Source of the DNA: Photobacterium halotolerans DSM 18316
GTDB taxonomy: Bacteria; Pseudomonadota; Gammaproteobacteria; Enterobacterales; Vibrionaceae
Direction: 5' to 3'
Length of the DNA: 64,000 nt
Assembly: GCF_000425165.1 (NCBI RefSeq)
Contig: NZ_KE384325.1
Coordinates: 48,685-112,684 of the forward strand
The notes under the pieces were generated by a model. That model saw nothing but the letters and a program-made list of their open reading frames with translations, did not search any database and had not been told where the DNA came from. The position numbers and the translations under genes are program-made. This document shows positions 30,092-38,727 of this stretch, in pieces (within the stretch, counting starts at the first letter, position 1; each line of letters starts with the position of its first letter).

Positions 30092-30113
30092 AAATGCGAT
30101 GCAAGTCACAAAA
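30092..30113 (+). promoter_or_regulatory. CRP-like binding site
   Basis: The core TGCGA-N6-TCACA matches the CRP consensus TGTGA-N6-TCACA at 9 of 10 positions, with A-rich and T/A flanks as expected. A second, weaker half-site (GATCACATT) lies near 30185. Both precede the gene at 30299. Confidence 0.6.
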
Positions 30114-30212
30114 GTTTACAACTCATACCCGAAACAGGCTTGTCCCCCCAGAACAATGACCCGGCACTTTAATTGCATGATAAAGATCACATTCTTGTCG
30201 TGGTTTTGCGAT

Positions 30213-30240
30213 TTGACAGGAAGTGGAATAGCTGTAAAGC
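30213..30240 (+). promoter_or_regulatory. Candidate sigma-70 promoter
   Basis: TTGACA, a 16-bp spacer and TAAAGC. The -35 is perfect, the -10 poor (three matches to TATAAT), which would fit a promoter needing an activator such as CRP. Confidence 0.4.
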
Positions 30241-30298
30241 AATGTGGCGTATCACGGGTCGGTAAGATCCGCATAATAACAGCAATGGGGGCGGCGCT

Positions 30299-31006
30299 AT
30301 GTATGACGCAGAGATGAAGCTGAACCATCAGATTGTACAGTTTCTGGAGTATAAACTTCAGACACTTCACGAAAATATCCGCGAAAATATCACTGAACCA
30401 CCTGAACTCTATACGGCTATGCTGGCTGTACTGACGCAATATATGGCAGGCCTGAAGTCTATCACCTGTTTGCTCAATCATGGCTTTGTGCCGCAAACGC
30501 GGGGAATTTTTCAAACCCTGGGTGAAGACTATGAAGACATTATCTTTCTCAGCCTGCCTGCATTGCATGGCACCATGACTCATCTGCATCACGCCTATCT
30601 CAAGCGTGTGGCCGGCGAAGAAGACTATGGCTATTACAGCCCGGTGTCGCGATGTGAAATCAGAAACCAAATCCGGGAAGCAAATGGCATCAATCATAAT
30701 GTCTTTCAGCTTTATCCGAAACGGCAGGCGTTGCAGGTTCTGCGTCCGTTAGGTGACAAACCCTGTTCTGCCAATCTGGCCATAGAGCTACATCGACACT
30801 TTGCCTATAAAGCTGTGCTGCTGACGGTACTGACGGCGAAAGTGGCTGATGAACAAGAAGTGATGCGCGAATGCCTGAATTATCGTGCACATCTTGAAAT
30901 GGTGGATCCAAAAGCAGTGGTGATGCCTCAACCTGAATCTCAGCCACGACCACAGACTGCGCCAGCGTCCATTGCGAATGATATATCTTATGCAGCAATA
31001 AGATAA
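30299..31006 (+). CDS. Hypothetical helical protein
   Basis: 235 residues, not recognized. It looks mainly helical: residues 5-100 include NHQIVQFLEYKL and AGLKSITCLLNHGFV...GIFQTLGEDYEDIIFL, a pattern reminiscent of DUF5677-like proteins but not enough to assign. The C-terminal 30 residues are Pro/Gln-rich and probably disordered. GGGG lies upstream of the ATG. A CRP-like site and promoter-like sequence precede it. An open frame on the opposite strand is judged to be its shadow. Confidence 0.65.
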   Translation: MYDAEMKLNHQIVQFLEYKLQTLHENIRENITEPPELYTAMLAVLTQYMAGLKSITCLLNHGFVPQTRGIFQTLGEDYEDIIFLSLPALHGTMTHLHHAYLKRVAGEEDYGYYSPVSRCEIRNQIREANGINHNVFQLYPKRQALQVLRPLGDKPCSANLAIELHRHFAYKAVLLTVLTAKVADEQEVMRECLNYRAHLEMVDPKAVVMPQPESQPRPQTAPASIANDISYAAIR

Positions 31007-31132
31007 CTGGCGCAGCCACTGCACTGTACCCAAACATAAGGCAAGTGTGATAACGTCATGTGATGTAAGGAGCCATTGCGATTGCAATGGCTTTATCGGT
31101 TAAATGGACGAATGACAGGCATTGGGAACAGC

Positions 31133-32326
31133 ATGGCAGAAAAGAAAGCATTAGATACTAAAATCATCACCGCCGGCCGCTCGAAAAAGTGGACTCAGCA
31201 ATTAGTGAACCCCCCGGTCAGCCGCGCTTCCACCATAGTGTTTGATTCAGTCGCAGAGATGAAACATGCCACTGCAAACAGGGCGAACAAAGCACTTTTT
31301 TATGGTCGCCGCGGCACCAACACGCATTTTGCCTTTCAGGATGCCATGGTTGAACTGGAGGGTGGGGTGGGCTGTGCGTTATACCCTTGCGGTACCGCTG
31401 CGATTTCTAATGCCATTCTGTCATTTGTAAAAACGGGCGATCATGTTCTGATGGTCGATGGTGCTTATGAGCCAACGCGGGATTTTTGTGACAAAGTGCT
31501 CGCGAAAATGGGGGTCGAAACCACCTATTATGACCCTATGATTGGCGAGGAAATCCGGGACTTAATTCGTCCGAATACGACTGTTCTGTTTCTGGAATCG
31601 CCTTGCTCCATTACCATGGAAGTGCAGGATGTCCCCACGCTTGCACGTATCGCCCATGAGCACGATATTGTTGTCATGCTCGATAATACCTGGGCTTCAC
31701 CTATCAATTTTCAGCCGTTTGAACATGGTGTGGACATCTCCATTCAGGCTGCGACCAAGTATATTGTCGGGCACTCGGATGTGATGTTAGGTACTGCAAC
31801 GGCCAATGAACGTTGCTGGGATCAGTTACGTGAGCACAGCTATCTGATGGGGCAGTGTACCTCTCCCGATGACGTGTATCTGGCGATGCGGGGACTGCGT
31901 ACCTTGGGTGTGCGTCTGCGTCAGCATCAGGAGAACAGCCTGAAAGTGGCCCGTTGGCTGGCTGAACGGCCGGAAGTTGATCATGTTCGCCATCCGGCGC
32001 TGCCAAGTTGTGAAGGGCATGAGTTTTATCTTCGGGACTTTAAAGGCTGTAACGGATTATTTTCCGTTGTACTGAACCGGGGTAATACGGAAGCGCTGAC
32101 AGCATTGCTTGATGGCATGGAGCATTTCAGTATGGGTTATTCCTGGGGCGGTTTCGAAAGCCTGATCCTGGCCAGTGAAGATGTCAATAAACTGCGTACT
32201 GCGAAGAAAAAAGCCTTTGCGGGCCCGATTTTACGTCTTCATATCGGATTAGAAGACTGCGATGATCTTATTCGGGATCTGGAAAAAGGATTCGACAGGC
32301 TGAACGCGGCCCTGACGGCAGAGTAA
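31133..32326 (+). CDS. metC: Cystathionine beta-lyase
   Basis: PLP enzyme that cleaves cystathionine to homocysteine, pyruvate and ammonia in methionine synthesis. 397 residues with FYGRRGTNTH, the LYPCGTAAISNAIL cofactor region, LDNTWASP and the PLP Lys in QAATKYIVGHSD. Start MAEKKALDTK at 31133 fits the family; a TTG at 31076 is in frame but unlikely. No MetJ box was evident upstream. A clean terminator follows. Confidence 0.93.
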   Translation: MAEKKALDTKIITAGRSKKWTQQLVNPPVSRASTIVFDSVAEMKHATANRANKALFYGRRGTNTHFAFQDAMVELEGGVGCALYPCGTAAISNAILSFVKTGDHVLMVDGAYEPTRDFCDKVLAKMGVETTYYDPMIGEEIRDLIRPNTTVLFLESPCSITMEVQDVPTLARIAHEHDIVVMLDNTWASPINFQPFEHGVDISIQAATKYIVGHSDVMLGTATANERCWDQLREHSYLMGQCTSPDDVYLAMRGLRTLGVRLRQHQENSLKVARWLAERPEVDHVRHPALPSCEGHEFYLRDFKGCNGLFSVVLNRGNTEALTALLDGMEHFSMGYSWGGFESLILASEDVNKLRTAKKKAFAGPILRLHIGLEDCDDLIRDLEKGFDRLNAALTAE

Positions 32327-32349
32327 GATTTCTCATGTCTCATGATGAC

Positions 32350-32373
32350 AGGCCACTTGATGTGGCCTTTTTT
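32350..32373 (+). terminator. metC terminator
   Basis: AGGCCAC-TTGAT-GTGGCCT followed by a T-run, 24 bp after the metC stop. Confidence 0.9.
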
Positions 32374-32488
32374 GTCACTGGTTGTTGATAAAGACCGAAC
32401 ACATTTCAGGTAAGTTTCTGAAATAGGCTAGAATTTAGTCATACGACCTGTTTGGGTCACTTGTGGCTGAGCGAAAAGGAGAAAGGCC

Positions 32489-32845
32489 ATGAAAAAATTA
32501 TCTGTACTATTGATCGGGGCATGGGGATTGGCGGGCTGTAGCAGCATGGATTCAGAATACGGTGTAGGTGAGTACACACTATTTCCTAAGGCTTATGTTA
32601 ATGAAGCACCTTATGACAGTATTTATCACTTTGGCTTTAATCAGGGCTGTGAAAGTGCATTAAGCCTGAAAGGTGTGGTTGATACTGAGTATATGAAAGA
32701 TATTGCTCTGAATAATTCAGATACCCGTTATAACGAAGGCTGGGATGACGGTAAAATGGCGTGCGACGATGGGCAGCGGCGGCTCATGGAAAGTAGCCAC
32801 ATACTCGCTGGTGAACCTAAAGTTGATGCGGAAAATACATATTAA
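32489..32845 (+). CDS. Small lipoprotein
   Basis: 118 residues with a lipoprotein signal peptide; the lipobox LAGC ends at Cys17 (SSM at positions +2 to +4, compatible with outer-membrane sorting). The body has a YDSIYHFGFNQGCESAL segment and a GWDDGKMACDDGQ segment, a pattern seen in small Vibrionaceae lipoproteins of unknown function. GGAG about 10 nt upstream. Confidence 0.82.
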   Translation: MKKLSVLLIGAWGLAGCSSMDSEYGVGEYTLFPKAYVNEAPYDSIYHFGFNQGCESALSLKGVVDTEYMKDIALNNSDTRYNEGWDDGKMACDDGQRRLMESSHILAGEPKVDAENTY

Positions 32846-33020
32846 CGTTATATGACGGAAAACAGGCGAAATCTCTTAGCGTGTTTGCTGTTTCAGGAGA
32901 GTAACGTCATGATTTATATTCATTGTAATCGTTACTGATGGTTAGTAATAAATTTATTACCTAAGTTTTTTATTTGAGTAAAATATATATCTTACTGTTT
33001 GGTTAGATATGAGGAAAAAA

Positions 33021-33044
33021 AACAGACCTTTCGGTCTGTTTTAG
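33021..33044. terminator. Hairpin terminator, probably bidirectional
   Basis: AACAGACC-TTTC-GGTCTGTT with A-run before and a short T-run after. Between the lipoprotein gene and a converging small gene. Confidence 0.75.
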
Positions 33045-33122
33045 AACGCATCGGGAATAATGTGGATAAGAAATAAACCTAGCCCAAGTTCTTCTTTTTG
33101 TTTTTCCACAATTCTGGTGCGT

Positions 33123-33410
33123 TTATGCCGCTAAGGATTTACCCATTGAATGGACTTGTCCTTGGTGGAACAGCACCGGCACAACAATGTGTACTTCAGT
33201 CAGAATTAAGTAGCTGCTGTGTTCTGCAGGTGTATGCAGCTCTACAACGACTTGTAAATTCTGATCAATTGCTTTCTGAAGCGATCTTGTTGTGGATGTT
33301 TTTCCTTTTCCGGCAAATGGACTAAATTTTCCATTTCGGGCATACACCCAAATGGTGAAAGAGTGTTCGTCTCTTTCAAGTTGCTCGATGAAATCAACGA
33401 TGTGTTTCAT
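33123..33410 (-). CDS. Small hypothetical protein
   Basis: 95 residues, not recognized. The N-terminal half is MKHIVDFIEQLERDEHSF followed by TIWVYARNGKFSPFAGKGK; no signal peptide or membrane segment. AAGGA precedes the ATG at good spacing, and a hairpin terminator lies beyond its stop, which together argue that it is real. Confidence 0.62.
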   Translation of the reverse strand: MKHIVDFIEQLERDEHSFTIWVYARNGKFSPFAGKGKTSTTRSLQKAIDQNLQVVVELHTPAEHSSYLILTEVHIVVPVLFHQGQVHSMGKSLAA

Positions 33411-33748
33411 TTCCAGTCCTTATTGTCGAGTCAATAACTGAATATTGACGCGACTATTATGAAATACCCACAATGAAATTCAAATTCTTTGATGGGATTT
33501 ATTTAATATTGTGACTTAAGCGATATTTTTGTGAAAATTTGTTGCTCTATTTTGTCATAGGTACAGAAAATGATATGTACAGTGTTTCTTATTGTGTGTG
33601 ATTTAAACGTATCTTGCTAAGAAACATTGATTTTTTGATTATTTAATAACATCACAGCATCCAATAAAGAATGTGATACTTGAATGTAAAATGGTTATAT
33701 TTCTAGTTGTTGTTTTAATCACACTTTTATTGCTAAAAGGTATATCTG
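33411..33748. other. AT-rich spacer upstream of tag
   Basis: About 340 bp, very AT-rich, with several A/T tracts. It separates two divergent genes. No conserved motif that I can name. Confidence 0.4.
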
Positions 33749-34357
33749 ATGGGCGGGGAATTGAAAGTATGTGCATGGGCTATGCATCAGCCTATTGAGC
33801 GGGAATACCATGATACAGAGTGGGGCCAGGTTGTAATGGATGATAAAATTTTGTTTGAATTCATCACCCTGGAAGGTGCTCAGGCCGGTTTAAGCTGGTA
33901 TACCATACTAAAGCGTCGTGAGGCATACCGGCAGGCTTTTGCCGATTTTGACATTAAGCGCTTAGCTGAGTGGGGCGATGACGAAGCGGAAGCGATTCTT
34001 ACCGGGTTTGACATTATTAAGCACAGAGGCAAGGTTAATTCTGTCTTTACCAATGCCAGCGCCGCATTGGCGTTACAAAAAGAGTTTGGCAGTTTGTCGG
34101 CTGCTCTGTGGCAGTTTGTGGATGGTGTGCCGATCAATAATCGCTGGGAGAGTATTGATCAGGTGCCTGCAAGTAGTGAGGAATCAAAAGCCATGAGCAA
34201 GTTCCTTAAAAAGCGAGGCTTTAAGTTTGTCGGTGAAACCATTTGTTATGCTTTCATGCAAGCGGTAGGTATGGTGAATGATCACCTTGTTGACTGCTAT
34301 TGTTATGAGCGCGCCGTCATGAGCCAGAAGGCAACAGCCAACAGCAATACCAGGTAA
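33749..34357 (+). CDS. tag: DNA-3-methyladenine glycosylase I
   Basis: Excises 3-methyladenine from alkylated DNA. 202 residues with the N-terminal zinc-site region CAWAMHQPIEREYHDTEWG, FEFITLEGAQAGLSW and a C-terminal KFVGETICYAFMQAVGMVNDH containing another zinc ligand, with CYCYER beyond. Typical length. Independent gene. Confidence 0.94.
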   Translation: MGGELKVCAWAMHQPIEREYHDTEWGQVVMDDKILFEFITLEGAQAGLSWYTILKRREAYRQAFADFDIKRLAEWGDDEAEAILTGFDIIKHRGKVNSVFTNASAALALQKEFGSLSAALWQFVDGVPINNRWESIDQVPASSEESKAMSKFLKKRGFKFVGETICYAFMQAVGMVNDHLVDCYCYERAVMSQKATANSNTR

Positions 34358-34446
34358 AGCAAGCATGCAGTCTGCCTTTTTATTCTCAATATCAATAAAA
34401 AGACAGAAAAAAACAATGATGTGGTTGTGCGGAGTTCGCAGCAGAA

Positions 34447-35418
34447 ATGAGTATGTCAGAGTCATCAGATCAACATCATATCAAGGGAAAAGCAATTCGA
34501 ACCGTGACTCTGGTGGGCGCGGTTCTGAATGTTTTTCTGGCGGTATTAAAGATCGGAATCGGTAAGGTTGCGGGCAGTCAGGCACTCGTGGCGGATGGCG
34601 TACACAGCTTGTCTGATTTAATGACAGATACTGCCATTATGGTGGGTTCCCGGTATTGGACGGCGCCTGCAGACAGCAGTCATCCTTACGGCCATGGTAA
34701 ATTTGAAACCCTGACCAATGCGTTCATCGGGCTGATGCTGGCACTGGTCGGGATTGGCATTGGCTGGGACGCGATTGAAACGCTCAGCGAGACACCACCA
34801 CCAGCGCCCGGAATGCTGGCCTTTTATGCTGCTGTCGCTTCTATTGTGATTAAAGAGTTGCTGTTTCGCTGGACAATGCACAAAGCAAAACACATTCATA
34901 GCGGTGCGTTAAGGGCAAATGCCTGGCATCACCGCAGTGATGCGCTCAGCTCTGTGCCTGTTGCCGTCGCTGTGATTGCCAATGCCATTTTTCCATCCCT
35001 GAAATATCTGGACCAAATTGCGGCATTGCTGGTGACAGGTATGATTCTGAAAGCGGCATACGATATCCTCTGGCCGGCCTTTAAAGAACTGACAGATGCC
35101 CGAGGCAGCGCAGAAGTGGAAAAACGCTTGGTACTTATGGCCGAAGAAGACAAAGACATTCGTGAAATCCACGCGATCCGCAGCCGCCAGACGGGGGGAA
35201 GCTTGTTACTGGATTGCCATATTCTGGTGGATCCTGAGATGTCGATTGAGAATGCCCATACGATAAGCGAGCGGTTCAAACAGAACATTATCACCCAGAT
35301 GGACAATGTCATCGATGTGGTAATTCATATTGAGCCATACACCTGTGAAGAGAGACTGGTAAACCCGTGCTCGGTGGACGAACAGCGTCATCAGCAGAAG
35401 AATAAATCAAACCGCTGA
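34447..35418 (+). CDS. Cation diffusion facilitator family transporter
   Basis: Exports divalent metal cations from the cytoplasm. 323 residues, six membrane segments; the metal site is visible as ADGVHSLSDLMTD in helix 2 and HHRSDALSSVPV in helix 5, with a C-terminal cytoplasmic domain containing LLDCHILVDPEMS. Most like the MamM/FieF branch (HSLSD). Metal specificity (Fe, Zn or Mn) not decided. ATG at 34447 or 34453. Confidence 0.9.
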   Translation: MSMSESSDQHHIKGKAIRTVTLVGAVLNVFLAVLKIGIGKVAGSQALVADGVHSLSDLMTDTAIMVGSRYWTAPADSSHPYGHGKFETLTNAFIGLMLALVGIGIGWDAIETLSETPPPAPGMLAFYAAVASIVIKELLFRWTMHKAKHIHSGALRANAWHHRSDALSSVPVAVAVIANAIFPSLKYLDQIAALLVTGMILKAAYDILWPAFKELTDARGSAEVEKRLVLMAEEDKDIREIHAIRSRQTGGSLLLDCHILVDPEMSIENAHTISERFKQNIITQMDNVIDVVIHIEPYTCEERLVNPCSVDEQRHQQKNKSNR

Positions 35419-35614
35419 GGGCACCGCTCATTGAGCCTTTTGGTACTTTTTTATCTTCCCGTCTCATTTCTGATTCCCTTTAATTGCAGTGATCTCACTA
35501 GGCTTAAAATGAAAATACCGGATATGTGTGTCATCTAACCGACTGTATATTTGGCTTTTTTGAACCTTCACGGCTGGTTGGTAGCAGACTGGCTAATGAG
35601 AGACCGGGGGATGT

Positions 35615-36001
35615 ATGCCGCTCATTCGTATAAAATCATTACCCTTCGCGGGCGATGTTGAAGTAAACGTTGCTCTGGGGATTTTATCCCAGGCTATTGC
35701 CGACGCCACCCTGATTCCCCAGCAGCACATTATGATTGTGTGGGAGTACATACCTGCGGGGCATTTCGTTCATGGCGGGCAGTTGGCTAACCAGCAACCA
35801 TCAAATTCGCATCCTGTTCTTGTTGATATGGTTGCACCCAATTTTAACACCGAAGCGCAAATTGCCGCCATGCTGGAACTGATAGCCAGCAGCCTGTCAC
35901 GTACCTTGCCGATTGCGCAGAACAACATTTTCATCAATTACACTCCGGCTTACAGTGATGGTGTGTATGACGATGGCCATGTGGTTGAATGGGAGAGTTA
36001 A
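35615..36001 (+). CDS. Tautomerase superfamily (CHMI-like) protein
   Basis: 128 residues beginning MPLIRIKSLPF, with Pro after the initiator Met as the likely catalytic base of the tautomerase/MIF fold. The two beta-alpha-beta halves are seen, the second as HPVLVDMVAPNFNTEAQIAAMLELIASSLS followed by IFINYTPAYSDGVYDDG. Longer than 4-oxalocrotonate tautomerase subunits and closer to the CHMI type. Substrate unknown. Confidence 0.72.
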   Translation: MPLIRIKSLPFAGDVEVNVALGILSQAIADATLIPQQHIMIVWEYIPAGHFVHGGQLANQQPSNSHPVLVDMVAPNFNTEAQIAAMLELIASSLSRTLPIAQNNIFINYTPAYSDGVYDDGHVVEWES

Positions 36002-36124
36002 CGGCATCAGTGTTATCGCTGAGCTGCCGCCAGAAGCGGCCAGGCAAAACATTTTTTGTAATGTCATGGAACGCAGATAATTCGTGTGTAGAATGGGCTG
36101 GTTTTTTATAGAAGTGAGCCGATC

Positions 36125-36478
36125 ATGCTGCATATGATTTCTGCGTTGCCACCTATGCTGGCATTATTTATGGCGATTGTTTGTGAGGTGGTTGCAACCA
36201 CTATGCTGCCCAAAACGCAGCAATTTACTCAACTCGTGCCCACCCTGATTGTACTCACAGGGTATGGCGCCGCATTCTTTTTGCTTTCTGTGACGGTAAA
36301 AGTCGTTCCCATTGGTGTGGCTTATGCGATTTGGTGTGGTGCCGGCATTGTCCTGGTCGCCCTGATCAGCTGGTTGTGGTACGGACAAAAACTGGATCTG
36401 TACGCCTTGCTCGGCATTGCATTTATCATGGCCGGCACACTCATCATCAATGTGTTTTCCAAGTCTTTAGCGCACTGA
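36125..36478 (+). CDS. Small multidrug resistance (SMR) transporter
   Basis: 117 residues with four membrane helices. The essential membrane Glu is in IVCEVVATT of helix 1, and the helix 3 region reads VVPIGVAYAIWCGAGIV, both characteristic of EmrE/QacE/SugE proteins. Works as a proton-coupled antiporter of cationic drugs or guanidinium compounds; the subtype is not certain. Confidence 0.9.
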   Translation: MLHMISALPPMLALFMAIVCEVVATTMLPKTQQFTQLVPTLIVLTGYGAAFFLLSVTVKVVPIGVAYAIWCGAGIVLVALISWLWYGQKLDLYALLGIAFIMAGTLIINVFSKSLAH

Positions 36479-37093
36479 TAGTTCGGTATCGCATGGCATT
36501 TGTTGCTTAGTGGTATCAATCTGCATGGCTGGCGGGGCTGATAAACCTGATCGGCCACACAAAATCAAAAGAAAGAATAAGAAAAATATCGCACTTTTCA
36601 TCAGTGGAAAGTGCGTAATTATGTATTCGATATGCAGTCGCCTGACGTTGCTTTTTCCTGCTCCAGCAAGACGACTTGCGGTTGAATGCTGTCCTGCCAC
36701 AGACAGTCTATGCTTGTAAAACAGTAAACGGCTACCCCCATGGTTTTGTGTCAGCTTTTGTGCATAGTTCGAGTGAAAACGGCTGTCGTGTGAGGGAAGC
36801 AGCTCAGAGAGGGGAAGTTGAGCCGGGCAAGAGATGGCATGTCCTGTTTTACCTGAACCCATGGCGTTGTCATCAGAAAAGTATCTGCAAAGCACAGGCA
36901 ACCGGCTGTATGCGCCGCGTCTGTTTTCCGGGGCTTTCACAGCACCCAAACGACGTCAGTGCGATGAATAGCCATGCTGCAAATTGGTGATAATATCTAA
37001 TTTATAACATTTGGTTAGACATTTATCTGGATCTTGTTGCTAATGTAAAAGCTTTGTTATCTTTAGCCCGAGATAAACTGAGATGGAAAGTCT
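36479..37093. other. Unexplained 615-bp spacer before astB
   Basis: Frames on both strands are open in places but have no ribosome-binding sites and no recognizable protein pattern. It contains an 8-bp hairpin (36590-36615) followed on the minus strand by a T-rich stretch, as for a minus-strand transcript. It could hold a regulatory RNA or a decayed gene. The last 100 bp must carry the astB promoter. Confidence 0.45.
36582..36615 (-). terminator. Possible minus-strand terminator
   Basis: CGCACTTT and AAAGTGCG around a 10-nt loop, followed on the minus strand by ATATTTTTC. No annotated minus-strand gene precedes it. Confidence 0.35.
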
Positions 37094-38428
37094 ATGAAAG
37101 CACGTGAAGCGAATTTTGACGGATTGGTAGGGCCTACGCACAACTACAGTGGTCTGTCGTATGGTAATGTTGCGTCTGCCAAAAATCAGGCGGCGCCATC
37201 TAATCCGAAACAAGCTGCCAAGCAAGGCCTGGACAAAATGAAGGCCCTGGCCGACATGGGTATGTTGCAGGGTGTGCTGGCACCGCAAGAGCGTCCAGAC
37301 GTCCACACTCTGCGTCGCCTGGGTTTCACAGGCAGCGACAAATCAATTATTGAACAGGCAGCGAAACAAGCGCCGAAAGTGCTGGCTGCCTGTTGTTCGG
37401 CGTCCAGCATGTGGACTGCGAATGCAGCCACTGTATCGCCATCGGCGGATACCGCTGACGGCAAGATCCATTTCACACCGGCAAACCTGACCAATAAATT
37501 CCACCGCTCCATTGAACATGAAGTGACCGGTCGTATTTTGCGCAGCACCTTCGCCGACCCTGAATACTTTTCTCACCACTCTGCACTGCCAGCGGTAGAA
37601 CATTTTGGTGATGAAGGTGCCGCAAACCACACCCGTTTCTGCAACGAGTACGGTGAGCACGGGGTTGAGTTTTTCGTCTTTGGTCGTCACGCCTTCGATA
37701 ACCGTCATCCCGCGCCTAAAGTGTTCCCGGCCCGCCATACGTTCGAAGCGTGCGAAGCGGTTGCCCGTTTGCATCAGCTGGATCCGGCTAAAGTGGTGAT
37801 AGCGCAGCAAAACCCGGATGTGATTGATCAGGGTGTCTTCCACAATGACGTGATTGCAGTGGGGAACAAAAATATCCTGTTCTGTCACCAGCAGGCATTT
37901 CTGGATCAGCAGGCCACTTATGATTCCCTGAAAGACAAAATGGGTGAAGGTTTCAATATTATTGAAGTCCCTACCAGCGCTGTGTCTGTTGATGACGCTG
38001 TAACCAGTTATCTGTTTAACTCTCAGCTGATCGAAACGCCTGACGGTAAAACCCTGTTGATTCTGCCGGAAGAATGCCGCAAGAACGAGAATGTGTGGCG
38101 TTATGTTGAACAACTGATGGCTGATAAACGCGGTATTGATCAGGTCAAAGTGTTTGATCTGAAACAAAGTATGGCCAACGGCGGTGGCCCTGCCTGCCTG
38201 CGTCTGCGTGTTGTGCTCAATGAGCAGGAAGCACGTGCAGTGAATGCTTCAACGTTGATGAATGATGCCTTATACGGCCGCCTGAATCAGTGGGTTGATA
38301 AGCATTATCGTGATCGGATGGTTGAGGCAGATCTGGCTGATCCACAGCTACTGGATGAGTCTCGTGCTGCATTGGATGAGCTGACCCAGATTCTGGCTTT
38401 AGGATCGGTGTACCCGTTCCAGCGCTAA
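37094..38428 (+). CDS. astB: N-succinylarginine dihydrolase
   Basis: Second enzyme of the arginine succinyltransferase pathway: releases two ammonia and CO2 from N-succinylarginine. 444 residues, normal length. It begins with [20 protein letters not shown], has [10 protein letters not shown] with a catalytic His, and [11 protein letters not shown] with the catalytic Cys near the C-terminus. It stands alone; other ast genes are not in the window, which is common in Vibrionaceae. Confidence 0.95.
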   Translation: MKAREANFDGLVGPTHNYSGLSYGNVASAKNQAAPSNPKQAAKQGLDKMKALADMGMLQGVLAPQERPDVHTLRRLGFTGSDKSIIEQAAKQAPKVLAACCSASSMWTANAATVSPSADTADGKIHFTPANLTNKFHRSIEHEVTGRILRSTFADPEYFSHHSALPAVEHFGDEGAANHTRFCNEYGEHGVEFFVFGRHAFDNRHPAPKVFPARHTFEACEAVARLHQLDPAKVVIAQQNPDVIDQGVFHNDVIAVGNKNILFCHQQAFLDQQATYDSLKDKMGEGFNIIEVPTSAVSVDDAVTSYLFNSQLIETPDGKTLLILPEECRKNENVWRYVEQLMADKRGIDQVKVFDLKQSMANGGGPACLRLRVVLNEQEARAVNASTLMNDALYGRLNQWVDKHYRDRMVEADLADPQLLDESRAALDELTQILALGSVYPFQR

Positions 38429-38456
38429 GTTTCAGCTAAAGTGTTTTCTCCAGGCT

Positions 38457-38489
38457 AAAGCGGTATGCCATCAAGGCTGCCGCTTTTTT
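38457..38489 (+). terminator. astB terminator
   Basis: AAAGCGG(TAT)GCC paired with GGC(T)GCCGCTTT, then a T-run, about 30 bp after astB. Confidence 0.85.
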
Positions 38490-38727
38490 CTTTTTTATCA
38501 TTCGCTTAAATCTGACACTATCAGCTGTGTATCCCTCTATACTTGTCAGACAGAATGATGCCATTCCGACTGTTTATCTGGCCTTTGTGCGCCGGGGTGA
38601 TGTTACCTTTTTGATACCGGGACGGTATGAAATTCGCACAGGCAGCGAACATCAAAAGCAGTTAAAATGCGAATAACTATCATTTGTGATATTTTGTTTT
38701 CAGACCCTGCAATTAGGAAGACAGAGA

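Larger units (their letters stand above)
29832..30298. other. Spacer of about 470 bp with terminator and CRP-like site
   Basis: Holds the phhB terminator at its left end and, at its right end, CRP-like and promoter-like motifs facing the gene at 30299. No other gene is supported. Confidence 0.5.

Noticed and set aside
30116..30697. Minus-strand frame overlapping the hypothetical gene at 30299
   Set aside because: The plus-strand frame has an upstream CRP-like site and promoter-like sequence and reads as a plausible helical protein; the minus frame has none of these.
36467..36949. Minus-strand frame in the astB upstream spacer, with a short signal-peptide-like segment near its end
   Set aside because: No ribosome-binding site at any usable start, odd composition, and a hairpin within the frame. 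I kept it only as part of an unexplained spacer.
37343..38167. Minus-strand frame opposite astB
   Set aside because: Shadow of astB; the composition follows the codon pattern of the opposite strand.
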